From: Peribacillus kribbensis DSM 17871
GTDB lineage: Bacteria > Bacillota > Bacilli > Bacillales > DSM-1321
DNA length: 64,000 nucleotides
NCBI RefSeq assembly: GCF_000430765.1
Contig: NZ_AUMQ01000016.1
Location: forward strand, 186,001-250,000
Reading direction: 5' to 3'
The notes below the pieces were generated by a model that worked only from the letters and a program-made list of their open reading frames with translations, was not told where the DNA came from and made no database searches. Both the position numbers and the translations under genes were made by a program. Position 1 is the stretch's first letter. Each line of letters opens with the position of its first letter. Positions 47,056 through 57,300 of this stretch are shown piece after piece.

Positions 47056-47100
47056 TTTAAAAAGTGGGAATGAACAGGAGGGGTTCATGCCTATTTATGT

Positions 47101-48576
47101 TCATTCGAATATTGGTGCTTTATATCGTGCGGTCACAACTTTTTTACGAGTAAAGAAGTCAACAGAGTCTTTTCCGTTTGCATGTAATGTACCAAAGAAA
47201 GAAGACTTCCATCCAGAGAATGGGAAGAATGCCATTGGTGCTGGAACGCCTAAGTTCACGCCAAGCATACCTGCGTCAATATTCTCACGGAAGTACCGGA
47301 TGGAGGAAGCATTGGTTGAGAAAATGCAAGCGCCGTTCGCGAACTCAGATTGGTTGGCAATTTCTACAGCTTCTTTTAAATTTTGTACTTTTACGATTGA
47401 TAAAACAGGTGCAAAGATCTCGTCCTTCCAGATCGTCATTTCCGTTGTAACATCTTCAAAAATGGTTGGTCCAACGAAGTAACCTTCTTCTAGTACACGC
47501 TCGCGTCCGTCAAGTGCCAGTTTTGCTCCCTCTTTAACACCTTTCTCTATATAGCCAATTGTACGTTTTTGGTTTTCTTCACGAATCACTGGTCCTAAGT
47601 AGATTCCATCGTCTAGGCCGTTACCCATTGAAATTTCTTTTGATTTTTCAACCAGCCTTGCTACGAATGCATCGTAAATGCCTTCTTCTACAGTTACTAC
47701 GGAAGTTGCCATGCAGCGTTCGCCCGCAGAACCAAATGCTGAGCCGATTATATTCGTTACCGTATCGTCAAGTTCAGCATCATTTAGAACTGTAACGTGG
47801 TTTTTCGCACCGGCTAAAACTTGAACACGTTTTAAATTTTCGCTTGCACGCTTGTACACATATTCACCAACTGGCTTAGACCCAACGAAAGAAATTGCTT
47901 TTACTTCTTTATTGTCCAAGATTTCGTTTACTACATCATGCGTACCGTATACCACGTTGAATACACCTTTTGGTAGTCCTGCTTTTTCAAATAACTCGAC
48001 AAATTTCTCTACTAAAAGCGGTGTTTTTTCAGATGGCTTTAATATAAAGGCATTACCAACTGCGATCGCCATTGGGAACATCCAGCAAGGCACCATCATT
48101 GGAAAGTTGAATGGTGCAATTCCTCCTACAACCCCAATTGGATAACGATAATTGGTTGCTTCAACATCTGTTGCGATGTTGGATAGGGAGTCACCCATCA
48201 TTAAAGTGGGAGCGCCGGCTGCAAATTCCACATTTTCAAGCCCTCGAAGCACTTCCCCTCTTGCTTCTGATAGTGCTTTACCATTTTCAATTGTGATTAA
48301 GCGAGCTAACTCTTCTGTATTTTCTTGTAGTAATTGATGAAAATTGAACAAAACTCTTGCACGTTTTTGAACGGGAACGTTTTTCCATGTTTCAAACGCC
48401 TTTTTCCCAGCTTCTACTGCCAATTGTACATCATCTTTTGTTGAGTGTGGCACGCGAGCCATTACTTCTTTTGTTGCTGGATTATAAACATCTTCATATT
48501 TGGTGGTATTGCTTTCAACCCATTCTCCATTTATGTAGTTCTTAATTATTCTTACTTGTGTTGCTATTTCTGCCAT
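47101..48576 (-). CDS. iolA: Methylmalonate/malonic semialdehyde dehydrogenase (CoA-acylating)
   Basis: The 491-aa aldehyde dehydrogenase of the MmsA group has the N-terminal [20 protein letters not shown], the NAD-binding segment [20 protein letters not shown], and the catalytic cysteine in [16 protein letters not shown], the MmsA-type context. It converts malonic semialdehyde to acetyl-CoA and CO2, the last step of inositol breakdown, and may also serve valine catabolism. AAGGAGG precedes the ATG. It is the first gene of iolABCDE-(F)-GHIJ and is preceded by the operator motif shared with the ABC operon. Confidence 0.96.
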   Translation of the reverse strand: MAEIATQVRIIKNYINGEWVESNTTKYEDVYNPATKEVMARVPHSTKDDVQLAVEAGKKAFETWKNVPVQKRARVLFNFHQLLQENTEELARLITIENGKALSEARGEVLRGLENVEFAAGAPTLMMGDSLSNIATDVEATNYRYPIGVVGGIAPFNFPMMVPCWMFPMAIAVGNAFILKPSEKTPLLVEKFVELFEKAGLPKGVFNVVYGTHDVVNEILDNKEVKAISFVGSKPVGEYVYKRASENLKRVQVLAGAKNHVTVLNDAELDDTVTNIIGSAFGSAGERCMATSVVTVEEGIYDAFVARLVEKSKEISMGNGLDDGIYLGPVIREENQKRTIGYIEKGVKEGAKLALDGRERVLEEGYFVGPTIFEDVTTEMTIWKDEIFAPVLSIVKVQNLKEAVEIANQSEFANGACIFSTNASSIRYFRENIDAGMLGVNLGVPAPMAFFPFSGWKSSFFGTLHANGKDSVDFFTRKKVVTARYKAPIFE

Positions 48577-48693
48577 ACTTTCTTCCTCCTTAGAATTTAA
48601 TCTACATTCTATTAAATGATGATTTAACTAATTGGTAATCTCTTAATATCTCACCAACACAATTTAAGATAGTTGTAACTTTTTGTGTAATAT

Positions 48694-48722
48694 TTGTGAT
48701 GTTTTGGTTAAGTATTGGTTAT
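48694..48722. promoter_or_regulatory. iol-type operator motif upstream of iolA (copy 3)
   Basis: TTGTGATGTTTTGGTTAA followed by GTATTGGTTAT. Read on the minus strand it gives AACCAATACTT and AACCAAAACAT, with AATCAAATAT just before them: tandem boxes about 10-11 bp apart, as expected for IolR binding. A cre-like CTAAAAGCGTTTTCA follows at 48743-48757. Confidence 0.6.
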
Positions 48723-48824
48723 ATTTGATTCAATAATAAGCCTAAAAGCGTTTTCAGTCAATAATAAAATTCGATAATGTTTAATTATTTTAATTTATCA
48801 GAATTTAAACTGAACGTGAATACA

Positions 48825-48858
48825 AAAAGGCAGAGAGTTTCATGCCTCTCTGCCTTTG
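48825..48858 (-). terminator. Terminator upstream of the iol promoter region
   Basis: AAAGGCAGAGAG / CTCTCTGCCTTT stem with TTTTTG on the minus strand. It shields iolA from transcription coming from 49 kb. Confidence 0.7.
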
Positions 48859-48994
48859 TCACTTACTTTAAACATAGAAACCCATTTACTTATACATAAA
48901 AAATGACTTCATGCATTATCTCCCCCTGTATTGCCGAATTCATTTGTAATATCTTTTAAATTACATATTCTTGGAAAGTAGTTAGTTTTATATA

Positions 48995-49219
48995 TCAACT
49001 TTAGGCGAAGTAGATGTTGGAGTACGCAAAGATGCCAGCATATACTGAAATCTTTCGGAAGCATTTAGTGAAAACATTCATCACTTACCTGCACTGTCTA
49101 CTTTGCCAACTTATTTAAGCGCATATGTAACCATGGTGGATAATAAGGGATATGCCTATCTCCACGGAACATCCATGGCTTCCCCAAAAATAGCGGGGAT
49201 CTTAAGTCAATGGAGATAA
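48995..49219 (+). pseudogene. Fragment of a subtilisin-like protease around the catalytic serine
   Basis: A 75-codon plus frame with one internal TGA contains LSTLPTYLSAYVTMVDNKGY and YLHGTSMASPKIAG, then ends ILSQWR and stop. The intact protease at 17.9 kb reads LSTWPTYLDRYATMVDNKGY and YLHGTSMASPKVAG at the same point. The DNA between 49127 and 49190 is nearly identical to the parent. Signal, propeptide, Asp and His parts are missing. Confidence 0.8.
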
Positions 49220-49250
49220 ACATCCCAATTGCTGAATGACTTACCAATAA

Positions 49251-49285
49251 CAAACAAAGGCCGACAAAATTGTCAGCCTTTGTTT
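49251..49285 (-). terminator. Terminator after the GH3 gene
   Basis: AAACAAAGGC-GACAA / TTGTC-GCCTTTGTTT stem on the minus strand, eight bases past the stop. Confidence 0.8.
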
Positions 49286-49293
49286 CCTGCCTA

Positions 49294-51198
49294 TTATCTT
49301 GAATGCTCTTTCTTCCCGGTTTGTTTTATTTTCAGCCCATAGCCCTTCGGGAAAAGAGGGTTTGATTTATCATGACTGTTCACCTGCTCCATATTTCTCG
49401 GCCATGTGAATGATAGCTTACCTGTGAATGGGTAGTCGCCAAATAGGACATCAGCAACACCTTCCCCTTCGCTGCCAGGAAGCCATGAAGCTACAAGCGC
49501 ATCCATATCCTTAATCTGGTCGGTAAGGATCATTGGACGTCCGGACTGAAGAAGTACAACCATTGGTACTCCGGAAGCCTTAACTTTGTTTATTAGGTCG
49601 ATATCCTCCTGAAGCAGCCCTAAATCATCACGGTCTCCGAACATTTCTGCATATGGCGGTTCACCAATTACGACAACTGCAACATCATGTCCCTTGGCAC
49701 CTGAACCGTCTGCGCTGAAGTCAACCTTCGATTTTGTACCTGCTGCCTCTTTAATTCCCTGAAGTATGGTGGTCCCTGGTATTAAATTCTTTTCTGGCTG
49801 ACCCATCCACTGAGGAGATCCTCCCTGCCAGCTGATGGTCCATCCGCCAGCCTGGTAGCCCATATTATCCGCTTTTTTGCCGGCTACGAAAATATTGGTA
49901 TTATTCTTCTTAAGAGGCAGAATGTGATTGTCATTTTTCAATAATACTTGAGATTTTCTGACAGCCTCGCGGGCAACGGCCCGGTGTTCAGCCTGGCCAA
50001 TCCCTTTTGATACTAAATTACGGTCTGCATATGGATGTTCAAAGAGACCATTTTCAAACTTAACGCGCAGGATTCTTGTAACCGCATCATTAATACGGCT
50101 TTGGGATACTTCACCAGTCGCAACAAGCTCTTTTGTCACTGAAATGAATTTCTTCCAGTCGTTTGGAATCATAAAGAGGTCAATCCCGGCGTTCACACTG
50201 CGTTTGATGGACTCTCTGAAATCATTGGGAACGATTTGCTGCGGACCGTTGTAATCAGAAATTACGAAGCCTGTAAAATGCAAATCACCCTTTAATACTT
50301 CTGTGATCAGATGGTAGTCGCCATGTGTCTTGAGGCCATTGATGCTTGAGTAGGTAACCATGACCGTCCTGGCACCTGCTTTTATCGCAGTCTTATATGG
50401 CTTAATGTACTTCTGAAGCTCCTGATCCGTATATTCGGTCACATTGCCCTGGTCATCTCCGCCTTCAGTCAGCCCATCTCCGACAAAGTGCTTAATCGAA
50501 GACACAACATGAGTGCCTTTTAGGAAATCTTTGTCTCCTACATTCCCCTGAAGTCCTTTTACCAGAGCCGAACCAAGTTTTCCTGTATCCTTAGGATCTT
50601 CACTATAGCCTTCATAGGTACGGCCCCAGCGGATATTTTGCGGTGCGGCAAGGACAGGAGCAAACACATAGGAAATTCCTGTCGCACGCACTTCCTCGGC
50701 TGTAGCCTGTCCGATCCGTTTCATCAGGTTTAGATCGTCCGCAGCCCCTAAGCCAATATTATGAGGAAATACGGTTGCCCCATAAACATTATTGTGGCCG
50801 TGTACGGCGTCAATTCCATAAATAATCGGAATGTGCAGCCTGGTGTCCATGGCACCTTTTTGGAAATTATCGACCATATTGGCCCAATCAGTGGGTGTAT
50901 TGCCTGTAGTTGGCAGCGAACCGCCGCCGCTAAGGACAGAACCTATCCCATAATCTTTAATATCAGCCGCCGTAACAGCATTTCGTTCAGGCTCTACCAT
51001 CTGCCCGATTTTTTCATCAAGTGTCATTCTGCGAAGCAAATCATCTACTCTCCGCTCTACAGAGATTCTCGGGTCTTGATAAGGAGCAATTTTCTCTTTA
51101 GCCCTTGCAATGCCCGACTGTCCTCCAATCGTGGAACCCACCAGCGTAAGCAGCACTAAACCAGTAAAGATGGAATGCTTTACTCTTTTCTTAGCCAA
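49294..51198 (-). CDS. Secreted GH3 beta-glucosidase (BglX/ExoI-like)
   Basis: The 634-aa protein has a Sec signal (1 to about 33, ending GIARA) and a two-domain GH3 enzyme. Domain one has RMTLDEKIGQMVEPERNAV, IPIIYGIDAVHGHNNVYGAT and GTHVVSSIKHFVGDGLTEGG, with the nucleophile Asp in FTGFVISDYNGPQQI. Domain two has KSQVLLKNDNHILPLKKNN, VVVIGEPPYAEMFGDRDDLG and the final LSFTWPRNMEQV. It cleaves glucose from cello- or laminari-type oligosaccharides outside the cell. It lacks the KHFPGHG-type motif of NagZ, so hexosaminidase activity is unlikely. A perfect cre lies 69 bp upstream. A copy of its last 16 codons occurs at 23.7 kb. Confidence 0.93.
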   Translation of the reverse strand: MAKKRVKHSIFTGLVLLTLVGSTIGGQSGIARAKEKIAPYQDPRISVERRVDDLLRRMTLDEKIGQMVEPERNAVTAADIKDYGIGSVLSGGGSLPTTGNTPTDWANMVDNFQKGAMDTRLHIPIIYGIDAVHGHNNVYGATVFPHNIGLGAADDLNLMKRIGQATAEEVRATGISYVFAPVLAAPQNIRWGRTYEGYSEDPKDTGKLGSALVKGLQGNVGDKDFLKGTHVVSSIKHFVGDGLTEGGDDQGNVTEYTDQELQKYIKPYKTAIKAGARTVMVTYSSINGLKTHGDYHLITEVLKGDLHFTGFVISDYNGPQQIVPNDFRESIKRSVNAGIDLFMIPNDWKKFISVTKELVATGEVSQSRINDAVTRILRVKFENGLFEHPYADRNLVSKGIGQAEHRAVAREAVRKSQVLLKNDNHILPLKKNNTNIFVAGKKADNMGYQAGGWTISWQGGSPQWMGQPEKNLIPGTTILQGIKEAAGTKSKVDFSADGSGAKGHDVAVVVIGEPPYAEMFGDRDDLGLLQEDIDLINKVKASGVPMVVLLQSGRPMILTDQIKDMDALVASWLPGSEGEGVADVLFGDYPFTGKLSFTWPRNMEQVNSHDKSNPLFPKGYGLKIKQTGKKEHSR

Positions 51199-51266
51199 CC
51201 TGATTCCCTCCTATATCCTTTTTTTACAGCTATCCCCTTAAGAATCCTTTCCTCCTTTGCACCAAA

Positions 51267-51281
51267 TGACAACGCTTACAA
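51267..51281. promoter_or_regulatory. Perfect cre (CcpA) site upstream of the GH3 gene
   Basis: On the minus strand TTGTAAGCGTTGTCA fits WTGNAANCGNWNNCW fully. The remainder of 51282-51560 shows no gene. Confidence 0.6.
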
Positions 51282-51563
51282 AATGAGTATAATATACAAA
51301 ATTTTCTTAATCTTTAGTAGAATTATGGATTATTTTGCTATTACATGGATTATATTGCTGTAAATTCCGATTTCAGGAACATAGTACTATGAGGATTATT
51401 GCAGGCTGGGTATGAGGGAGGAGAGGATGATTCTTTGTTCCTATGTGGTTTTATTCATTCTATTTAGCTATGCAGAAAGATCATGAAGAGTCATAATGAG
51501 TCTGGATGCCCTTTTTCGGTTATACCTTTACAGGGACAATTCCCCTTCATTTAACTTAAAGAA

Positions 51564-51593
51564 AAGGAACTGTCGGCAAAGCGGCAGTTCCTT
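51564..51593 (-). terminator. Terminator after the alpha-galactosidase gene
   Basis: AAGGAACTG-CG / CG-CAGTTCCTT stem on the minus strand followed by TTCTTTAAG. Confidence 0.75.
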
Positions 51594-51627
51594 ATGTTGA
51601 ACTCTGTTAATGAATGCAGTGGATCAT

Positions 51628-53883
51628 TTATTTACCCGCGAATGCCATCAGATGCTTGGTAAGGTGGAAAACACCCGACTGATAATCCCCGCCGCGCTCA
51701 GCGATCTTCCCATTCACGCCATTGAATTCAACCGGGAGGATCAGCCCGGCCTGCATGAGCTCATCGCCATAGTATGCTTTTTCTCCATTAATGGAGTAGC
51801 TGAATGTCTCGTTCAGCCCTTGCAGTTTAAGAGTTTTCTGCTTAGGCCCGTTTGGCTGGGCCAATACTTTGTACCAGCCAACCAGCGCCTCCGATTGTTC
51901 CCTGCTGACAATCATCCAGGCTGTTTCATTGCTTTCAAACGGGCTTTGCAGGCGGTAAAACCGGCCATCGCGGATTAAATTCCGGTATTGTTTATAAGCA
52001 GCGACCTGCTTTTTAATTTCTTCCCGCTCTTCTTCCGTAAGCCTTAAAGGATCCAGCTCATAGCCAAACGTACCAAACATGGCCGTATCCGCCCTCGTTT
52101 TAAGCGGTGTATTCCTCAGTGTCTGATGATTCGGAACGGCTGACACATGGGAACCGATGCTGTAAATTGGATAGGCGAAGGATGTACCGTACTGGATTTT
52201 TAATCGTTCAACCGCATCTGTGTCATCGCTTGCCCATGCCTGCGGGGCATAATGCATCATTCCGGGATCAAATCGTCCCCCTCCGCCGGCACAGGATTCA
52301 AAAAGTACGTGAGGAAACCTGGAGGTCAGTCTTTCATATAAATCATAGACTCCAAGGATGTACCGGTGGAAAAATTCTCCCTGCCTGTCAGGCGGCAGCT
52401 TAGAAGAAAAGGCTTCTGTGATGTTCCGGTTCATATCCCATTTTATATAGTCCATGTCCGTACGTTCGATGATACCGGCCATTTTTTCATATAAATAGTC
52501 GACGATATCCTTCCTGGAGAAGTCCAGAACAAACTGATTGCGGCCGAGAGTCCGGTGCTGGCTATTCATGCCAACGGCCCAGTCCGGATGCTTCCGGTAC
52601 AGCTCGCTGTCAGGTGAAATCATTTCCGGCTCAAACCATAGTCCGAATTTCATCCCTATTCCTTTTATTTTTCCGGCCAGGCTTTCAATGCCATTCGGCA
52701 GCTTGTTTTGGTCGGTCTCCCAATCTCCAAGGGAAGAGGTATCATCATTCCTATTGCCGAACCAGCCGTCATCCAGTACAAATAATTCAATGCCGAGCTC
52801 AGAAGCGGACCTGGCAATGTTAACGAGCTTTTCTTCATTAAAATCAAAATAAGTCGCTTCCCAGTTATTAATCAGGATCGGTCTTGTCTCATGACGCCAC
52901 TGGCGCGGGATGAGATGCCCCTGATATAAGTCATGGAAGGCCTGGCTCATGCCGTTTAAGCCTTTGTCTGAATAAACCATTGCCACTTCAGGAGCCTGGA
53001 AACTTTCTCCAGGGTTCAGCTCCCACTTAAAACCAAAAGGATGGATTCCTGTTGAAAGCCTGACATTTTCATAATGGTCCACTTCGATTTGCATAAGGAA
53101 ATTCGAACTGTAAATCATATTGAATCCGTAGACTTCACCCATATGCTCGGTCGCATCCGGCCTTTTCAGTGCGAGAAACGGATTATGATGATGGGAACTC
53201 GCCCCCCTGATACTTGAAATGGATTGAATCCCAGCCTCCAGCACCCTTTCCTTCACATGCCTCTCGCGGGACCATGTCCCTGCAAGATGAATCATGCTGT
53301 AATCTTTATCTGGAAAATCAACCGATGCTGACATGAGACGTTCGATATGAAACTTGGAATCTCCCTCATTCACCAGCCTTGCGCATCTTATAATCACTGG
53401 CAGATGAGTAAAAATGGTATAAGTGAGGATTAATTTTGCCTGAAGGTGACCATCCCGCAAAACAATCTGCAGCGTTTCGGCATCACTGTCGTCTTCTGTA
53501 TACACGGCCGGCAGTCCTTCCATGGACGGCTTTCCTTTCAGCAGCTGATACCTTTCATATTGGAAGTTCGGGATGAAGGGACCATCCGGCCTGCTTAAGG
53601 ATATGGCCGGCTCCCTAAAATCAGAATTGCCGTAAACCGGATACTCCTGCCTGATCGTCTCCAGGCTGAATGCGAGGTCATCCGCATATACATGGCAGCT
53701 CGCCGCCGTAGGGATGTCATAGGCCTGCAGATGGGAAAAATCCTCCCGATCCCGAAGTGCCTTTCCATAATATAGCTGGCCAAGCTGGCCATTCTTCATC
53801 ACATGAAAAACATAGCTGACCTTCCCATTGGTAAGATGAAATTGCTTTAATTCCTGGTTAATATGTATGCCCAATATACTCAC
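51628..53883 (-). CDS. Alpha-galactosidase (GH36)
   Basis: The 751-aa cytoplasmic-type enzyme has no signal peptide. The GH36 barrel shows ELFVLDDGWFGNRNDD, MKFGLWFEPEMISPDSELY, the nucleophile Asp in DYIKWDMNRNITE and the acid/base Asp in WASDDTDAVERLKIQYG, with CAGGGGRFDPGMM between them. It releases alpha-1,6-linked galactose from melibiose, raffinose or galactomannan fragments. The listed GTG lacks a good site; a TTG three codons later (53874) has AGGTG six bases upstream and may be the real start. It follows lacZ after a 475-bp gap filled by the 52-bp repeat array. Confidence 0.95.
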   Translation of the reverse strand: MSILGIHINQELKQFHLTNGKVSYVFHVMKNGQLGQLYYGKALRDREDFSHLQAYDIPTAASCHVYADDLAFSLETIRQEYPVYGNSDFREPAISLSRPDGPFIPNFQYERYQLLKGKPSMEGLPAVYTEDDSDAETLQIVLRDGHLQAKLILTYTIFTHLPVIIRCARLVNEGDSKFHIERLMSASVDFPDKDYSMIHLAGTWSRERHVKERVLEAGIQSISSIRGASSHHHNPFLALKRPDATEHMGEVYGFNMIYSSNFLMQIEVDHYENVRLSTGIHPFGFKWELNPGESFQAPEVAMVYSDKGLNGMSQAFHDLYQGHLIPRQWRHETRPILINNWEATYFDFNEEKLVNIARSASELGIELFVLDDGWFGNRNDDTSSLGDWETDQNKLPNGIESLAGKIKGIGMKFGLWFEPEMISPDSELYRKHPDWAVGMNSQHRTLGRNQFVLDFSRKDIVDYLYEKMAGIIERTDMDYIKWDMNRNITEAFSSKLPPDRQGEFFHRYILGVYDLYERLTSRFPHVLFESCAGGGGRFDPGMMHYAPQAWASDDTDAVERLKIQYGTSFAYPIYSIGSHVSAVPNHQTLRNTPLKTRADTAMFGTFGYELDPLRLTEEEREEIKKQVAAYKQYRNLIRDGRFYRLQSPFESNETAWMIVSREQSEALVGWYKVLAQPNGPKQKTLKLQGLNETFSYSINGEKAYYGDELMQAGLILPVEFNGVNGKIAERGGDYQSGVFHLTKHLMAFAGK

Positions 53884-53971
53884 CTGCTCTATAGAAATTC
53901 ATTAGCTGAAGCCCTAATTAATTTTAGTAGATTAAATGAAGATTTTTTTTCATCTCTCCACTGGCATTATA

Positions 53972-54310
53972 GTCTTCATTCGCTTTATGAAGGACAATTC
54001 TTCCGCTCTTTAACCTAGTTATGTCCTTCATCCCTCTGATGAAGGACAAATCTCCTGTACTTCAACCTGATTTTGTCCTTCACACCACTTATGAAGGACC
54101 GTTCTCCTGCACGTGACCCTGGTTTTGTCCTTCATCCCCCTGATGAAGGACTGTTCTCCTGCACGTGACCCTGGTTTTGTCCTTCATCCCCCTGATGAAG
54201 GACCGTTCTCCTGTACTTGAGCCTGGTTTTGTCCTTCATCCCCCTAATGAAGGACCGTTCTCCTGCACGTGAACCTGGTTTTGTCCTTCATCCCCATGAA
54301 TGAAGATCCT
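53972..54310. repeat. Seven-unit 52-bp tandem array of palindromic elements
   Basis: Units start at 53972, 54023, 54075, 54127, 54179, 54231 and 54283. Each has a 25-bp palindrome (GTCCTTCAT, 7-base loop, ATGAAGGAC) followed by a 27-bp segment that is also conserved (CGTTCTCCTGCACGTGACC then CTGGTTTT). Inner units are nearly identical; the first and last are degenerate. The period is not a multiple of three and no frame stays open, so it is not coding. Conserved spacers and the absence of cas genes exclude CRISPR. It lies between lacZ and the alpha-galactosidase gene and, if transcribed, would form a row of hairpins. The function is unknown. Confidence 0.9.
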
Positions 54311-54358
54311 AAATTCCTACAGGGAAGCCTGCCCTGGGGTCCAAAGGCAGGCCATCTA

Positions 54359-57300
54359 TTAAATCCTCTCCATCTTAAACTCAAACTCTATATTTTCGTT
54401 CCCCTGGATCAAATACTCATCATGAACAGGTGCGCCCCAGCTGTCATCTCCGCCGACTCCCATCTGTTTTCCCGCTACAGTGATGACCGTGTAATGGACG
54501 TTTGGCAGCTCGAAAAGGTGCTGGGCGTTTTCAAGCTCCAGTGCTGTGTATGGTGAAACGCTGTATTCAAGCGGATCGGTCACAGAAGAAATCTTGATTC
54601 CCTGTCCTCTCTCATTTACAACCTCCATCCAGCGGACGCCGGTCCGGTTTCCGGATTCCTGCGGCATGAGGTAGCCGGAGAAATTCTCCTCAACCGTATT
54701 TTCAAAGATTCCGAGTCTTGCCCCCTTGGCACGGTCGGAATAATTCTCTTCAGGTCCCATCGCATACCATTTCAGCTGGTCATAATCTGCCGGCACTTTA
54801 AACGTCAACCCGAATAAAGGCATCTGGGGCAGACCTGCAGCTCCTTTGTAGGACATTTTCACATGAACGCTGCCGTCAGCAAGAACGGTGTACAGAGTTT
54901 TCACTTCGATCTCCTGATGGATGGAGAAGGCATAGGTAAAGGCCACCTGGACTCTGTCTTCTTCCTCCACTACTTCAACAGCCGTATGCCTGCGGGCAAA
55001 ACTTGCGGCCATCCAGACTCCGGAATGGAAGCTCTGGCCAAAGCCTCTGTCATTGTCGGTTGTGGCACGCCAGAACAGCGGATACGGCGGGAATGAAATC
55101 ATTTCCCTGCCGGCATAATTCATGGATACCAGACTGCCAGCCTGCTTGGAGAACAAAATCGAAAAGTCCCGGCCATGGACCCCGATATTGACATCTCCTC
55201 TTACAGTGCGAAGCTCACCCTGAATGTTCTCAGGCTCCTGGCCCTGCACCTCGAAAATATGCTCGCCAAAAGCAATCTCGTATCCAGCTTCTGCCCACTT
55301 CGCAGCTTCTTTCAGCTTCAGTGAGGATTGAATGCTGTACTCGCCGGCCTTCTCCAGCAGCGCTTCAGGCAGACGATGCTCAATAAACACTTCAGATTGC
55401 GGTTCAGCAGCCACCTCACGCTGCTCCCTGTATACTTCCCTGCCTTCATGAAATAAGGCTACTTCAAGCAAGCAGTCTTCACCTCTTGAGAAAAGGCTTT
55501 CATTCACAACCGTTGTGCCGCCCTTTTCAGGAGCAAGCTTAAAGTCCTGATAAAGGAATTTCACTTCCTGCATTTTAGGAGATTCTTCCCGGTTGGCATA
55601 GACAAGGCCGTTTGTACAAAAGCCGTAATCGGTCGGCCGGTCTCCGAAGTCGCCGCCGTATGCCAGAAATTCTTCTCCATACCGATCTGTTTTGACAAGG
55701 GATTGATCAATATAGTCCCAGATGAATCCCCCCTGGTACATCTCATATTTCTTTTCCAGGTCTGTATATTTGTACATCCCTCCGATGGAATTACCCATCG
55801 CATGCATATACTCGCAGCTTATGTACGGCTTTTCAGGATCCTCCGTCAAATACTTTTCAATATCCGCAGGCTTCGCATACATCCGGCTTTCCATATCGCT
55901 CGTCTCATTATAGTCTCTGTTATGGAAGACTCCCTCATAATGGACAAGACGTCCAGGATCCTGTGACTTGAAATACTTAGAAACATTCAGGATTACCTTC
56001 CCCGCATAAGACTCATTTCCGCATGACCATATTAAAATGGATGGATGGTTCTTATCGCGTTCATACATCGAAATCGCACGGTCCATGACGATGTCCTGCC
56101 ATTCCGGCTTATTGCCCGGTATATTCCAGGAAGGCTCGACGGCCCCCATCTTCTGCCACGATCCATGAGTTTCCAGGTTCATTTCATCAATCACATACAC
56201 GCCGTATTCATCACACAGTTCGTACCAATAGGTTTGGTTCGGGTAATGGGAAGTACGGACTGCGTTGATATTGTTGCGCTTTAAGGTCTTGATATCCCAG
56301 AGCATGTCTTCCTTAGTAAGCGTACGGCCTGTGCGGCAATTAAATTCATGGCGGTTGACTCCCTTAAAGACGATGCGCTTTCCGTTCAGCTTCATAATCT
56401 TGTCCACTAGCTCGAATTTCCGGAACCCAGCCTTCTGGGGCACCACTTCGACAATCCGGCCAACTCTATCCGTCACTTTAAAGAAAACCTGGTATAAATA
56501 AGGGTCTTCTGCACTCCATAAGGATGGACGCTCCACCTGAATGGAAACGGCAGCCCTGTCTCCTTCAACTTCCGCATCTGCGGAACCGGCAAGACGTCCC
56601 TCCGCATCATACAGCGCAGCCCTAACCTGGGCACCGCTATAGTCCCCCATTAACTGCAGGCTGGCATGCAGGGTTCCTTTTGTGAACGAATCGTCGAGTT
56701 CAGGCCTGATCCTGGCATCAAAGATGTGTATGTCCGGGATTGTGTACAAGTACACCTCACGGAAGATCCCTGAAAATCTCCAGAAATCCTGATCCTCGAG
56801 CCAGCTGCCCGTGCTGCGCTGATAGACTTCAACCGCGAGCTTGTTTTCGCCTTCTGTCAGGAATTGTGTCAGCTCGAAATCTGCAGGAGTGAAGGAGTCC
56901 TCGCTGTAGCCGACAAAATGGCCGTTAAGCCAGACGTAAAAGGCAGACTCCACTCCCTGGAACGAGATATAAAGCGGATTCCCCTTCATATGTTGTGGCA
57001 GGGTAAAGTATTTCACATAGCTTCCAACCGGATTCTTATCCTGGGGGATTTCAGGCGGGCGGATCTCATTATGCCCATCCCATGGATACATGGTGTTCAC
57101 ATATTGCGGCTGCCCGTGACCCTGAAGCTGGATATGGCCCGGGACGGTGATGTCCCCCCAGCCGTTGCAGCTGGACTCCTGCTTGTAGAACTCATGAGGA
57201 CGATTATCTGGATTAATCGAATAATAAAACTTCCAATCTCCATTGAGACTGTACCTCATATTCATCGGCTCACCATTACGGGCTTCATCCATGGAAGAAT

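Noticed and set aside
53972-54310. CRISPR array
   Set aside because: The 25-bp repeats are evenly spaced, but the 27-bp spacers are also conserved between units and no cas genes are present.
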